Part shown: piece after piece, positions 1 to 5,493 of the stretch
How positions within the stretch are numbered: position 1 is the first letter of the stretch
Layout: each line of letters starts with the position of its first letter
From: Synechococcus sp. HW_metabat.54
Lineage (GTDB): Bacteria; Cyanobacteriota; Cyanobacteriia; PCC-6307; Cyanobiaceae
Length of the DNA stretch: 5,796 bases
NCBI GenBank assembly: GCA_018623675.1
Contig: JAAZVJ010000072.1
Location: 1-5,796 of the forward strand
Direction: 5' to 3'
The notes under the pieces: model-generated
The model's input: only the letters and a program-made list of their open reading frames with translations
Told to the model about the DNA's origin: nothing
Database searches by the model: none
Program-made: the position numbers and the translations under genes

Positions 1-53
1 CGGGCGATTTCAGCGCAGACCCTCAGATAGTCATGGTCCTGGATGCCGGCCAT
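1..53 (-). CDS. 5' end of an unidentified gene, partial at the window edge
   Basis: A frame on the minus strand opens with ATG at 53 and stays open to the window edge, giving 17 codons beginning MAGIQDHDYLRVCAEIA. It overlaps the last 23 bases of the upstream glycosyltransferase-like gene in another frame, as expected for translationally coupled genes in a compact bacterial genome. The third minus-strand frame, which would start at the ATG overlapping the upstream TGA, closes after three codons, so this is the only frame that could carry a downstream gene here. No clear Shine-Dalgarno sequence precedes the ATG, which fits coupling but does not prove it. The visible peptide is too short to name a family. 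It could be chance. Confidence 0.4.
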   Translation of the reverse strand, partial: MAGIQDHDYLRVCAEIA

Positions 54-1338
54 GGAGTTGTGCGGATGTGTCGTCAGTATCCGCGATCAACCGATCCTTC
101 ACCAGTTGGGCAAGGGCTCGACTGCCTCCTGGCGGTCCCATGCGCTGCCGCCCAATCCTGCCGAGCTCATTACGCAGGTTGTCATCAGCGAGCAGCACCG
201 AGAGTTTGTCTCGCAGTTCTGCGGAGGAACGACAGGGCCGTACGGCACCCCCGAGTAGGCGGCTCTGACGCCGGGCAAATCCCAAGGTGAATTGGGGGCC
301 GGGGCCAGGCAGTGAGAGAGCAGGAATGCCCAGCCCCACCAGTTGTTCGGTGGCGGTGCCGGCGGTCGCGAGGCCGACCTCAGCCCAATGCGCCCATTGG
401 TTGAAGCGTCCGTTTCCCACGAGCAGCATCTGTGCACCCTTCACCCAGCAGGCTTGGGCGCCGAGAGCCTCGACGGGGGGAGGGCAGCGACGAAAGCCAA
501 GCTGGTGGAGTAGGGGTTCCAGGCTCGAGAGAGAGGGTTGAGACCCCGTCGCCATCAGCAGCGTGATCGGCACCCGGCTGTCAAAGCCCTGCAAGCTGCG
601 GAGGAGCCGTTCGGCGTTGCCTAAGGCCTCGGGCATCCGGCTCCCGCATAGCAGGAGAACCCTTCGGCAACGTTCGAGAGCGGCTGGGGGATGGCTGGCC
701 ATCAAGCCATCCATCATTGGATTGCCTGGCGCGAGGGCCGAAACGCCGTGGCGACGAAGCCCCCGCGCCGTGAGCCTGTCACGCATGGCCACAAGGCGGC
801 AGCGCTTGCTCTTCATCACAGCCCATTCCCAGGGATCCCATTCACTGCCTTTCAGGCGGTGGTAGGCGTCACTGATGGCCAGGCCCGGACCACTGCTCCA
901 GGTGTAGTCGCTTTTGGGCGTGCCGATGAAGCCAAAGGCCCTGCCGCTGCTCCAGGCCATGAGCAAGGGCAACAGGTCTCCCACCGCCAACACTGCCTGC
1001 AGGTTTGGACTCACGCGGCGTAGACAGCGCCATTGCCTCCATGTGAGGAGGGGAAGCCCTGCCACAAGATCTGCCAAAAGCCCGCGGGCACTTTGATTGC
1101 TGAAGCCTCCGCTCGGGAGTTTCGCGTTCGGACCCAGCAAGCGCAGCCATCCCTGCTGCACAGGCAACGTGAAGGCTTTGCCTTCGCCGACCAAGGGAAG
1201 AACGGACAGCCGCAGCCTTGGCGACTGGGCGTGAACTGCCTCAAGAATGCGCAGTGCGATCAGGTCTTCGCCATGCCCATTGGAGATCACCAGCAGGCCC
1301 TCCGTACCCTCGCTGATACGATCCGCTGGTGAGAGCAA
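31..1338 (-). CDS. Lipid-A-disaccharide-synthase-related glycosyltransferase-like protein, cyanobacterial type
   Basis: This 435-residue protein resembles the cyanobacterial family annotated as lipid-A-disaccharide synthase-related, a GT-B-fold relative of LpxB. Numbered from the TTG start, it shows NGHGEDL at 20-26 near the N-terminus, VGDLLPL at 119-125, GTPKSDY at 139-145, GNPMMDG at 205-211, a glycine-rich AGTATEQLVGLGIPAL segment at 326-341 (the usual sugar-nucleotide-binding region of GT-B enzymes) and LPGPGPQFTLGFARRQ at 343-358. Substrate and product are unknown for this family; a role in envelope glycolipid or polysaccharide synthesis is inference. The frame is open further upstream to 1473, but that extension (residues like PRFELGIKDL) is the reverse complement of tRNA-Cys, so it is not protein. 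The TTG at 1338 has GGAG five bases upstream and gives a sensible N-terminus; GTG at 1290 is an alternative. No signal peptide is visible. Confidence 0.88.
   Translation of the reverse strand: MLSPADRISEGTEGLLVISNGHGEDLIALRILEAVHAQSPRLRLSVLPLVGEGKAFTLPVQQGWLRLLGPNAKLPSGGFSNQSARGLLADLVAGLPLLTWRQWRCLRRVSPNLQAVLAVGDLLPLLMAWSSGRAFGFIGTPKSDYTWSSGPGLAISDAYHRLKGSEWDPWEWAVMKSKRCRLVAMRDRLTARGLRRHGVSALAPGNPMMDGLMASHPPAALERCRRVLLLCGSRMPEALGNAERLLRSLQGFDSRVPITLLMATGSQPSLSSLEPLLHQLGFRRCPPPVEALGAQACWVKGAQMLLVGNGRFNQWAHWAEVGLATAGTATEQLVGLGIPALSLPGPGPQFTLGFARRQSRLLGGAVRPCRSSAELRDKLSVLLADDNLRNELGRIGRQRMGPPGGSRALAQLVKDRLIADTDDTSAQLHGRHPGP
1314..1322 (+). promoter_or_regulatory. Candidate extended -10 element for tRNA-Cys
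   Basis: TGATACGAT reads as an extended -10 (TG, one base, then TACGAT). Transcription would start near 1329, leaving a leader of about 22 bases before the mature tRNA at 1351. No convincing -35 hexamer is seen at 16-18 bases upstream, as is common for extended -10 promoters. The site lies inside the first codons of the divergent glycosyltransferase-like gene. It was picked by eye, so it is tentative. Confidence 0.35.
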
Positions 1339-1343
1339 TCGTT

Positions 1344-1347
1344 CTCC
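1344..1347 (-). promoter_or_regulatory. Shine-Dalgarno GGAG deciding the TTG start at 1338
   Basis: On the minus strand GGAG is followed by five bases (AACGA) and then TTG at 1338. This good spacing is the main reason for choosing TTG over the upstream in-frame codons that lie inside the antisense of tRNA-Cys. The site sits entirely in the 12-base gap between the tRNA gene and the coding sequence. Confidence 0.65.
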
Positions 1348-1350
1348 AGC

Positions 1351-1421
1351 GGCGGCATGGCCAAGTGGTAAGGCAGAGGATTGCAAATCCTTTATCCCCA
1401 GTTCGAATCTGGGTGCCGCCT
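1351..1421 (+). tRNA. tRNA-Cys (anticodon GCA)
   Basis: A complete 71-base cloverleaf can be drawn. The acceptor stem GGCGGCA (1351-1357) pairs perfectly with TGCCGCC (1414-1420), followed by discriminator T at 1421, the U73 identity base typical of tRNA-Cys. The anticodon stem GAGGA/TCCTT carries one G-U pair and encloses loop TTGCAAA, with anticodon GCA at 1383-1385. The variable loop is four bases. The T arm CCCAG/CTGGG encloses TTCGAAT. The 3' CCA is not encoded (TTG follows the discriminator), so it must be added by nucleotidyltransferase. The gene is head-to-head with the glycosyltransferase-like gene, with a 12-base gap. Confidence 0.98.
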
Positions 1422-1444
1422 TTGAATTTTCTGAGCGATTCGGC

Positions 1445-1471
1445 GAGCTCCGTTCCGATTCACGGAAGCTC
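1445..1471. terminator. Imperfect hairpin downstream of tRNA-Cys, possible 3'-end signal
   Basis: GAGCTCCGT (1445-1453) pairs with ACGGAAGCTC (1462-1471) with one bulged A and an 8-base loop, 24 bases past the tRNA. No T-tract follows on either strand, so it is not a canonical intrinsic terminator. It could help form the tRNA 3' end, or lie in the leader of a minus-strand transcript. The rest of 1472-1570 shows nothing I can name beyond two copies of CATTGATG (1522-1529 and 1539-1546). Confidence 0.3.
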
Positions 1472-1570
1472 ATGCAAAAGCTCCATTGAGGGATTGCATC
1501 GGGCTACCAAGGAGCTGGGTTCATTGATGTGATTTTCCCATTGATGGGGCATTCCGCGTGGAGCTCGGAT

Positions 1571-2083
1571 TTAAAAGCTGGCCTCGCCACGGAAGCTGTT
1601 GCCGTTGGTCAGGTGTGCTTCGCACACCACGCGAAGTGGGCTAATGCTGCATGTACCGCGGGCAGGCCAGGCCTTGGGGAGCCCCTGGACAAGCCCCAGT
1701 GCGTCGGTCACCGATTGCGCAGCCCCGATCACGGTTCCCTGCCAGGTGCCTGTTGGGGGATTGCACTGTCCTTGCCTGCACGTGAGCGGCAGCGAGCGTC
1801 TCGAATTTGTGCTCACAAAGCTGAAGCTTTCGACAGTTCCCATTGCCCCCCTCATGCCCGTGAAGCGCACCCGCAAGACGTGATCGCTTTTTCGGTCGAG
1901 TCGTAAGGCGCTGCAGGGGCGCTTGTTGTCGTCGCCCATTGCGGTGATGCAGCGTTTTGGCGACCGTTCCAGCCGTCCGATGCCGGGGTCCATGGAAGCC
2001 AAGCCAGCTGTGGCCATCACCAGTTGGGTGAGTCCCAGGAGATTGAGCTTCAGAAGCCAGAAGGGATGGTGGCGAACGGCCAC
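1571..2083 (-). CDS. Small exported six-cysteine hypothetical protein
   Basis: This 170-residue protein is not a family I recognise. The N-terminus looks like a Sec signal peptide: a basic start (R4, H5, H6, K12), a hydrophobic stretch from about 9 to 28, and a plausible signal peptidase site after A29 (GLA then SMDP) or A26. The mature part is soluble, moderately basic and contains six cysteines at 45, 57, 102, 107, 145 and 154. An even number in an exported protein suggests disulfides; this is inference. No transmembrane segment is seen after the signal. The start is GTG at 2083, with GAGG at 2091-2094 seven bases upstream. It lies 26 bases downstream of the small cysteine-motif gene on the same strand, so the two probably share a transcript. 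Periplasmic or cell-surface location is the only functional statement I would make. Confidence 0.75.
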   Translation of the reverse strand: MAVRHHPFWLLKLNLLGLTQLVMATAGLASMDPGIGRLERSPKRCITAMGDDNKRPCSALRLDRKSDHVLRVRFTGMRGAMGTVESFSFVSTNSRRSLPLTCRQGQCNPPTGTWQGTVIGAAQSVTDALGLVQGLPKAWPARGTCSISPLRVVCEAHLTNGNSFRGEASF

Positions 2084-2090
2084 GTCGGTA

Positions 2091-2094
2091 CCTC
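2091..2094 (-). promoter_or_regulatory. Shine-Dalgarno GAGG supporting the GTG start at 2083
   Basis: On the minus strand GAGG precedes GTG by seven bases. It lies in the short gap after the stop of the upstream small gene, so it supports both the non-ATG start and the two-gene order. Confidence 0.55.
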
Positions 2095-2109
2095 GTTGTT
2101 GTGACCTGG

Positions 2110-2277
2110 TCAGTAGTCGTTGTCAGCCACGCACATCCCAAGGCAGCGAATGCCGTTGTCGGCTGTGCGCTTGCAGTGCGAGCAGAGCACCTTGGCTTCG
2201 TTCTGAGGACGGCACTCCTGGGTGGTTGTGCTGTTGGCCTGCGGGGTGCCGCATGCGGCTTCGCTTGTTTTTGCCAT
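2110..2277 (-). CDS. Small putative zinc-binding protein (C-x2-C...C-x3-C), 55 residues
   Basis: The predicted 55-residue protein has a polar, low-complexity N-terminal half and a compact C-terminal motif: LCSHCKRTADNGIRC, then LGMCVADNDY at the very end. The cysteines at 32, 35, 45 and 49 form a C-x2-C-x9-C-x3-C pattern resembling a small zinc knuckle; C9 and C22 are extra. I recall similar short proteins ending in a CVAD-type tail from marine picocyanobacteria, but cannot verify this here. About three quarters of codons end in G or C, as expected for a real gene in this genome and higher than a chance frame would need. The ATG at 2277 has AGGA nine bases upstream. A longer frame reaches GTG at 2367, but that extension would run into the divergent aldo/keto reductase. 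The gene probably leads a two-gene transcript with the exported protein at 1571-2083. Function is unknown. Confidence 0.65.
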   Translation of the reverse strand: MAKTSEAACGTPQANSTTTQECRPQNEAKVLCSHCKRTADNGIRCLGMCVADNDY

Positions 2278-2329
2278 CACCTTGGATCCTGCGCTGCTGG
2301 GCTCCCTGTTCAGGCGATCATGGCGACCA

Positions 2330-3304
2330 GTGGGAGAGAGCGGCGTGACCGGCATCGGTTTCGGCACTTGGTCGTGGGGGAATCAACTGCTCTGGGGGTA
2401 TGAGCCCGATCGGGATGATCCTGCCTTGGCAGAGACCCTGGAGGTGGCGGTTAGGGGAGGGTTGTCCCTTGTGGACACCGCAGATTCCTATGGAACGGGC
2501 CGCTTCAACGGTCGCAGCGAATGGTTGTTGGGCCGCATCCTCGATCGCTGTGACGGAGCGTTGCGCGCGCAGCTCACGGTGGCCACCAAGTTGGCCCCAT
2601 TCCCCTGGCGGTTAGGGCGTCGGGGCTTTGATCGCGCCTTTTCGGCCAGCCAGGAGCGGCTCTGTGGTCACCTCCAGCGCGTGCAATTGCACTGGAGCAC
2701 GGCGCGCTACGCCCCGTGGCAGGAAGGCCCGTTGCTCGACGGATTGGCTGATCTGGTGGAGGAAGGCAGAGTCGCCGAGTTGGGGGTCTCGAATCTGGGC
2801 CCTCGCCGCCTGCGTGCTCTCCATGCCCGGATGCAGGCGAGAGGCGTTGCCCTACGCAGTGTGCAGGTGCAGATGTCGTTGTTAGCGCCTGAACCGATTC
2901 AGGCCGACGGTTTGAAAACCACCTGTGCTGACTTGGGGATTGACCTGTTGGCCTACAGCCCTTTGGCGTTGGGCGTGTTGACGGTGCCGCCCGGCGGGTC
3001 GCCCCCGCAGTGCACCCGGCTTAGGGCCGGTCTGTTCCGTCGTTTGCTCCCCGCCAGCGAACCTCTGCGAACAGCCATGGCTCAGATCGCTGCTCACCAC
3101 CAAGCGTCTCAAGCCCAGGTGGCACTGAATTGGTGTAGGGCCCATGGGGCGATGCCATTGCCTGGCCTTCGCCGCGTCACTCAGGCCCGCGATGCGGTGA
3201 AGGCGCTGTCCTGGTCGTTGAGCGACCAGGACAGAGAGCACCTGGATGCTTTGGCGTTGGCCGGTCAGGAGCGGATGCCGGCCAATCCATTCATGAGTGC
3301 TTAA
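2330..3304 (+). CDS. Aldo/keto reductase family oxidoreductase
   Basis: This is a TIM-barrel NAD(P)H-dependent oxidoreductase of about 324 residues, the usual length of the family. Numbered from the GTG at 2330, the opening strand GVTGIGFGTWSWGNQ is followed by the catalytic tetrad: D49 and Y54 in LVDTADSYGTG, K87 in VATKLAP, and H121 in VQLHWST. GVSN (152-155), LAYSPLALGVL (207-217) and PGLRR (278-282) with Q285 and D288 mark the cofactor-binding half. The canonical Asn of the last motif is Asp here. The substrate cannot be read from sequence; such enzymes reduce aldehydes or ketones. The start is unsettled. GTG at 2330 keeps all homologous residues but has a poor Shine-Dalgarno. GTG at 2345 has GGAG eight bases upstream. 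ATG at 2320 has the best signal but is out of frame. A GTG at 2222 would overlap the small minus-strand gene. No terminator follows; the convergent gene ends three bases away. Confidence 0.93.
   Translation: MGESGVTGIGFGTWSWGNQLLWGYEPDRDDPALAETLEVAVRGGLSLVDTADSYGTGRFNGRSEWLLGRILDRCDGALRAQLTVATKLAPFPWRLGRRGFDRAFSASQERLCGHLQRVQLHWSTARYAPWQEGPLLDGLADLVEEGRVAELGVSNLGPRRLRALHARMQARGVALRSVQVQMSLLAPEPIQADGLKTTCADLGIDLLAYSPLALGVLTVPPGGSPPQCTRLRAGLFRRLLPASEPLRTAMAQIAAHHQASQAQVALNWCRAHGAMPLPGLRRVTQARDAVKALSWSLSDQDREHLDALALAGQERMPANPFMSA
3206..3234. repeat. Perfect 12-bp inverted repeat (hairpin) inside the reductase 3' end
   Basis: CTGTCCTGGTCG (3206-3217), loop TTGAG (3218-3222) and CGACCAGGACAG (3223-3234) form an uninterrupted 12-bp stem with a 5-base loop. 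It encodes LSWSLSDQDR of the reductase and begins 74 bases past the stop of the convergent gene at 3308. Neither strand has a T-tract after it. It may serve as an RNA 3'-end block or stabiliser for the minus-strand hypothetical gene, which otherwise has no room for a terminator. The structure is seen directly; the role is inference. Confidence 0.6.
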
Positions 3305-3307
3305 CCC

Positions 3308-3949
3308 TTAGCCGTTGACGGCTTCCTCAGGCTCAGGATCGGGGCTCACCACCACAGGCAGGCTTGAGCTCACAGGCTGCAGAGCTACCACTTTCACGGG
3401 AGCCGCGGCGGGCTTGGAGGTGGGCTCGGCTGTGGCCTCAGGCTTTGCTTCACAGGCGGCAAGAGCTTCCTGCAGGAGGGAGTCGAAGGTGGCTCCTGGC
3501 AGGCGATGTCGAGCGATTTCCAGGAATGTGCGCGGCAGGGATTCGTTGGCGGCATTGCGCACCGCTGGGTTGTTGCGGCGATGCTCCTGCTCATCGTGGA
3601 TGGCTCTTAAAAACCGATGGGTGACATCGCGCTTGGTGCAGGCCTTGATCAGGGTGTCGCGATCAGGCTGGGCCATCGACTGGGTGGCTTCCAGCTCTGC
3701 AATGCGGCGTTCCAAGCTGGCCAGCACTTCCTCTGCCTCTTTGCTGATGTGGGTCAGCTGGCCATCCGAGAGATAGGGCATATCGGCCACATAGACCTTC
3801 CCGTGGTCTTTGAGGGCGAGAAAAGTGGGTCGCGGTCCCTGTCGGTTGAAGTTGTTGCGGTCGTGACTCGAAACGACTGGACGACGAGGCGGTACTGGAC
3901 CCGCAGACGATCGCCTGCGGGTGGTGCGTTGGGGCTTATCGAAAGGCAT
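3308..3949 (-). CDS. Conserved-looking hypothetical protein, 213 residues, coiled-coil-like middle
   Basis: I cannot assign a known function. The protein has three parts. Residues 1-40 are basic and probably disordered, with several RRR and PRR patches. Residues about 41-165 look structured: FLALKDHGKVYVADMPYL (43-60), then a charged helical stretch around 64-90 (EAEEVLASLERRIAELEATQ) that could form a short coiled coil, and more helical sequence to LLQEALAACEA. Residues about 170-213 are an Ala/Pro/Glu/Val-rich tail ending in acidic PEPEEAVNG. There is no signal peptide or membrane segment, so it is probably cytoplasmic. The basic head and acidic tail suggest a binding or scaffold role, which is only inference. 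ATG at 3949 is chosen over the adjacent upstream TTG at 3952; AGG lies four bases before that TTG-ATG position. The gene is downstream of purM on the same strand with a 139-base gap. Confidence 0.85.
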   Translation of the reverse strand: MPFDKPQRTTRRRSSAGPVPPRRPVVSSHDRNNFNRQGPRPTFLALKDHGKVYVADMPYLSDGQLTHISKEAEEVLASLERRIAELEATQSMAQPDRDTLIKACTKRDVTHRFLRAIHDEQEHRRNNPAVRNAANESLPRTFLEIARHRLPGATFDSLLQEALAACEAKPEATAEPTSKPAAAPVKVVALQPVSSSLPVVVSPDPEPEEAVNG

Positions 3950-4027
3950 CAAACCTATGAAGATGTGACGGCGCGGTTGTCGCGTCGACGACGCAACAAA
4001 GCTTTGGGTGGATGTTAGGGCGGTTGC

Positions 4028-4044
4028 CTGTTCAAAACGAACAG
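4028..4044. terminator. Short hairpin between purM and the downstream gene
   Basis: CTGTTC (4028-4033), AAAAC, GAACAG (4039-4044) is a perfect 6-bp inverted repeat 45-60 bases past the purM stop. On the minus strand the loop is GTTTT and no T-run follows. It could be a weak terminator or attenuator between purM and the 213-residue gene, or a binding site. The surrounding 3950-4088 also holds an imperfect GC-rich hairpin near 3976-3997; I see no convincing promoter for the downstream gene. Confidence 0.3.
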
Positions 4045-4088
4045 CTGAAACGCGGTTTTACGTGCGGAGTTTCCTTCCCGTGTCTGGC

Positions 4089-5117
4089 TTAGGCGGGAAG
4101 CCCCTCGACGCCCTCGCCTTCGGTGGACTTCACCTCTCCGATGCACCAGGCCGGCAAGTGCAGGGACTGGCAGAGGCTGATGGCGTCGGCGACCGCATGC
4201 TCAGGAAGCACCAGGCAGAAGCCAATGCCCATGTTGAAGGTGTGCCAGAGGTCCCGTTCGGGGATCTCGCCGTTGTCTTGAAGCCAGCTGAACAGTGCTG
4301 GTCGGGACCAGCTGTTGGTATCAACGGCGGCTCCGAGGCCAGCGGGTAGGCAGCGGGGCAGGTTTTCAGGGATCCCGCCTCCAGTGATATGAGCCATGCC
4401 ATGGAGGGGCAGCTTGGCCTCCAGGACGCGCTGCACCAATTGTCCGTAGAGCGTGGTGGGAGCAAGCAGCGCCTCAATCAAGGGCGCTTGCTCTGGCCCG
4501 AAACGGGTGTTGGCATCGGCCTTGGCGATGTCCAGCACTTTGCGAACAAGGCTGAATCCATTGCTGTGAACTCCGTTGCTGGCGACGCCCACGATGCGAT
4601 CACCGGCCTGGATCGCCTGGCCGTTGATCACTTCGTCTTCTTCCACCACGGCGACGCAGAAGCCCGCGAGGTCGTAACGCCCGGCTGGATAGAAGCCAGG
4701 CATCTCGGCTGTTTCTCCCCCAAGCAGAGAGCAGCCGCTTTGCCGGCAGCCATCAGCAATGCCTTCCACGACCTGGGCCATGGCTTCGGGGCTGAGGGCG
4801 CCCGTCGCCATGTAGTCGAGAAAAAAGAGGGGGGCAGCGCCAGTGGTGATTACATCGTTCACGCACATCGCCACAAGGTCGATGCCCACGTTGTGGTGTT
4901 GGCCATGGTCTTGGGCCAGTTCAAGTTTGGTGCCTACCCCATCGGTGCCAGACACCAGGAGCGGTTTGCGCATGCCGGCTGGAAGACGCATCATTCCGCC
5001 GAAGCCGCCAAGGCCGCCCACGACCTCCGGTCGAAACGTGGCTTCCACGCTGGAGCGAATTCTGCTCACGAAGGCGCGTCCGGCTTCGACATCCACGCCA
5101 GCGGTCTTGTAATCCAT
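4089..5117 (-). CDS. purM: Phosphoribosylformylglycinamidine cyclo-ligase (AIR synthetase)
   Basis: PurM closes the imidazole ring in purine biosynthesis, converting formylglycinamidine ribonucleotide and ATP to aminoimidazole ribonucleotide, ADP and phosphate, in the cytoplasm as a dimer. The 342-residue product matches the usual length of about 345. Family motifs are all present in order: [13 protein letters not shown] (1-13), GTDGVGTK (57-64), the D80...MCVND block (80-88) of the ATP site, [11 protein letters not shown] (133-143), [13 protein letters not shown] (180-192), [10 protein letters not shown] (243-252) and FNMGIGF (294-300). ATG at 5117 is chosen because the conserved MDYK N-terminus begins there; the open frame upstream to 5216 adds 33 residues unlike the family. 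There is no Shine-Dalgarno directly before this ATG, and a stable hairpin ends two bases upstream, which is odd. No broken or missing residue is seen. The upstream neighbour is divergent and the downstream one is on the same strand. Confidence 0.98.
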   Translation of the reverse strand: MDYKTAGVDVEAGRAFVSRIRSSVEATFRPEVVGGLGGFGGMMRLPAGMRKPLLVSGTDGVGTKLELAQDHGQHHNVGIDLVAMCVNDVITTGAAPLFFLDYMATGALSPEAMAQVVEGIADGCRQSGCSLLGGETAEMPGFYPAGRYDLAGFCVAVVEEDEVINGQAIQAGDRIVGVASNGVHSNGFSLVRKVLDIAKADANTRFGPEQAPLIEALLAPTTLYGQLVQRVLEAKLPLHGMAHITGGGIPENLPRCLPAGLGAAVDTNSWSRPALFSWLQDNGEIPERDLWHTFNMGIGFCLVLPEHAVADAISLCQSLHLPAWCIGEVKSTEGEGVEGLPA

Positions 5118-5119
5118 CC

Positions 5120-5150
5120 AGATGCGGGGCGAACCCCGATTTGCGCATCT
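5120..5150 (-). promoter_or_regulatory. UUCG-capped hairpin in the purM leader, two bases before the start codon
   Basis: On the minus strand CGGGG-TTCG-CCCCG (5138 down to 5125) is a perfect 5-bp stem closed by a UUCG tetraloop, an exceptionally stable RNA loop when closed by C-G. Here the closing pair is G-C, which is less stable. Flanking AGATG (5150-5146) pairs with CATCT (5124-5120), extending the structure with a 7-base bulge on one side. Only GG separates it from the purM ATG. It could limit ribosome access or replace a normal leader. The role is inference. Confidence 0.45.
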
Positions 5151-5201
5151 TCTGATCCTCTCTCCCCGCGGTACCAGGGTGCGATTGCACATCCGTCTGC
5201 C

Positions 5202-5229
5202 ATTGGCATAAGCCAATCTTTTCTCTTTA
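5202..5229 (+). promoter_or_regulatory. Inverted repeat with following pyrimidine tract upstream of purM
   Basis: ATTGGC (5202-5207), ATAA, GCCAAT (5212-5217) is a 6-bp inverted repeat with a 4-base centre. On the plus strand it is followed by CTTTTCTCTTT, giving the look of a small intrinsic terminator that would stop antisense transcripts leaving purM. Seen as double-stranded DNA it is also a plausible operator dyad in the purM promoter region. The sequence cannot separate these readings. Confidence 0.35.
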
Positions 5230-5493
5230 ATCGGCTGGGCTGATCTTGTTTTGCTGCTCTCGGCGTCTAGGAGTTCAGGTCAGTGCAGCTGAGTGCCCTC
5301 ATTCGTGGGCTCTAGGCGGAGTGCAGGGTGTTGTGTTGAGGCCCCTAGGCGAGTTGCCAAACGCTCCTTAGCTTTCGCTGGATCTTTGTTGTGCTCAGGT
5401 CGATCTGCGTTGACTCTTTGGTGGGTCAGCAGCTTCTCGAGGTCATGCTCCGACGGGGCCGTCATCGAACGAGCATCAGGTCTGCCGCTTGGC

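Larger units (their letters stand above)
5118..5493. other. 376-base divergent non-coding region between purM and the exported-protein gene
   Basis: No frame here looks convincingly coding. It holds the purM leader hairpin, the ATTGGC dyad, an AT-rich patch around 5215-5232, and a TTGACT -35-like hexamer at 5410-5415 oriented toward the gene at 5494 but without a good -10 at the right distance. Between 5260 and 5350 there are several short complementary GC-rich segments (for example CGTCTAGG and CCTAGGCG), which could fold into an RNA, but I recognise no known non-coding RNA. Both genes must draw their promoters from this space. Confidence 0.6.

Noticed and set aside
33..1332. Several plus-strand open frames across this stretch
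   Set aside because: They are shadows of the minus-strand glycosyltransferase-like gene: none resembles a known family, and the minus-strand protein has clear motifs along its whole length.
1351..1421. tRNA-Cys as an integration site for a mobile element
   Set aside because: No integrase gene, no second copy of the tRNA 3' end in the window, and the flanking genes look like core genome.
1522..1548. Two CATTGATG copies and CCCATTGATGGG as a repeat or terminator
   Set aside because: The repeat is only 8 bases, the hairpin would have a 4-bp stem, and no T-tract follows it on either strand. Chance is sufficient.
2222..2329. N-terminal extension of the aldo/keto reductase to GTG at 2222
   Set aside because: The extra 36 residues do not look like the family, which begins just before the GIGFGTW strand, and they would fully overlap the small cysteine-motif gene on the other strand.
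4028..4044. CTGTTC...GAACAG as a LexA/SOS box
   Set aside because: The spacing between half-sites does not fit the enterobacterial or Gram-positive SOS box, and it does not match the AGTAC-type cyanobacterial LexA site as I know it.
4389..5243. A long plus-strand open frame of 284 codons
   Set aside because: It lies antisense to purM, whose motifs are complete. It is a high-GC mirror frame.
5260..5350. A 6S-like or other known small RNA in the purM upstream region
   Set aside because: Some short complementary segments exist, but no known cyanobacterial RNA motif or convincing long rod structure could be traced by eye.
5280..5465. A minus-strand frame of 61 codons in the purM upstream region, with a charged Lys/Glu-rich middle
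   Set aside because: No Shine-Dalgarno, only about 60% GC-ending codons (below what I would expect of a real gene here), and no recognisable motif. Kept as an unlikely small gene.
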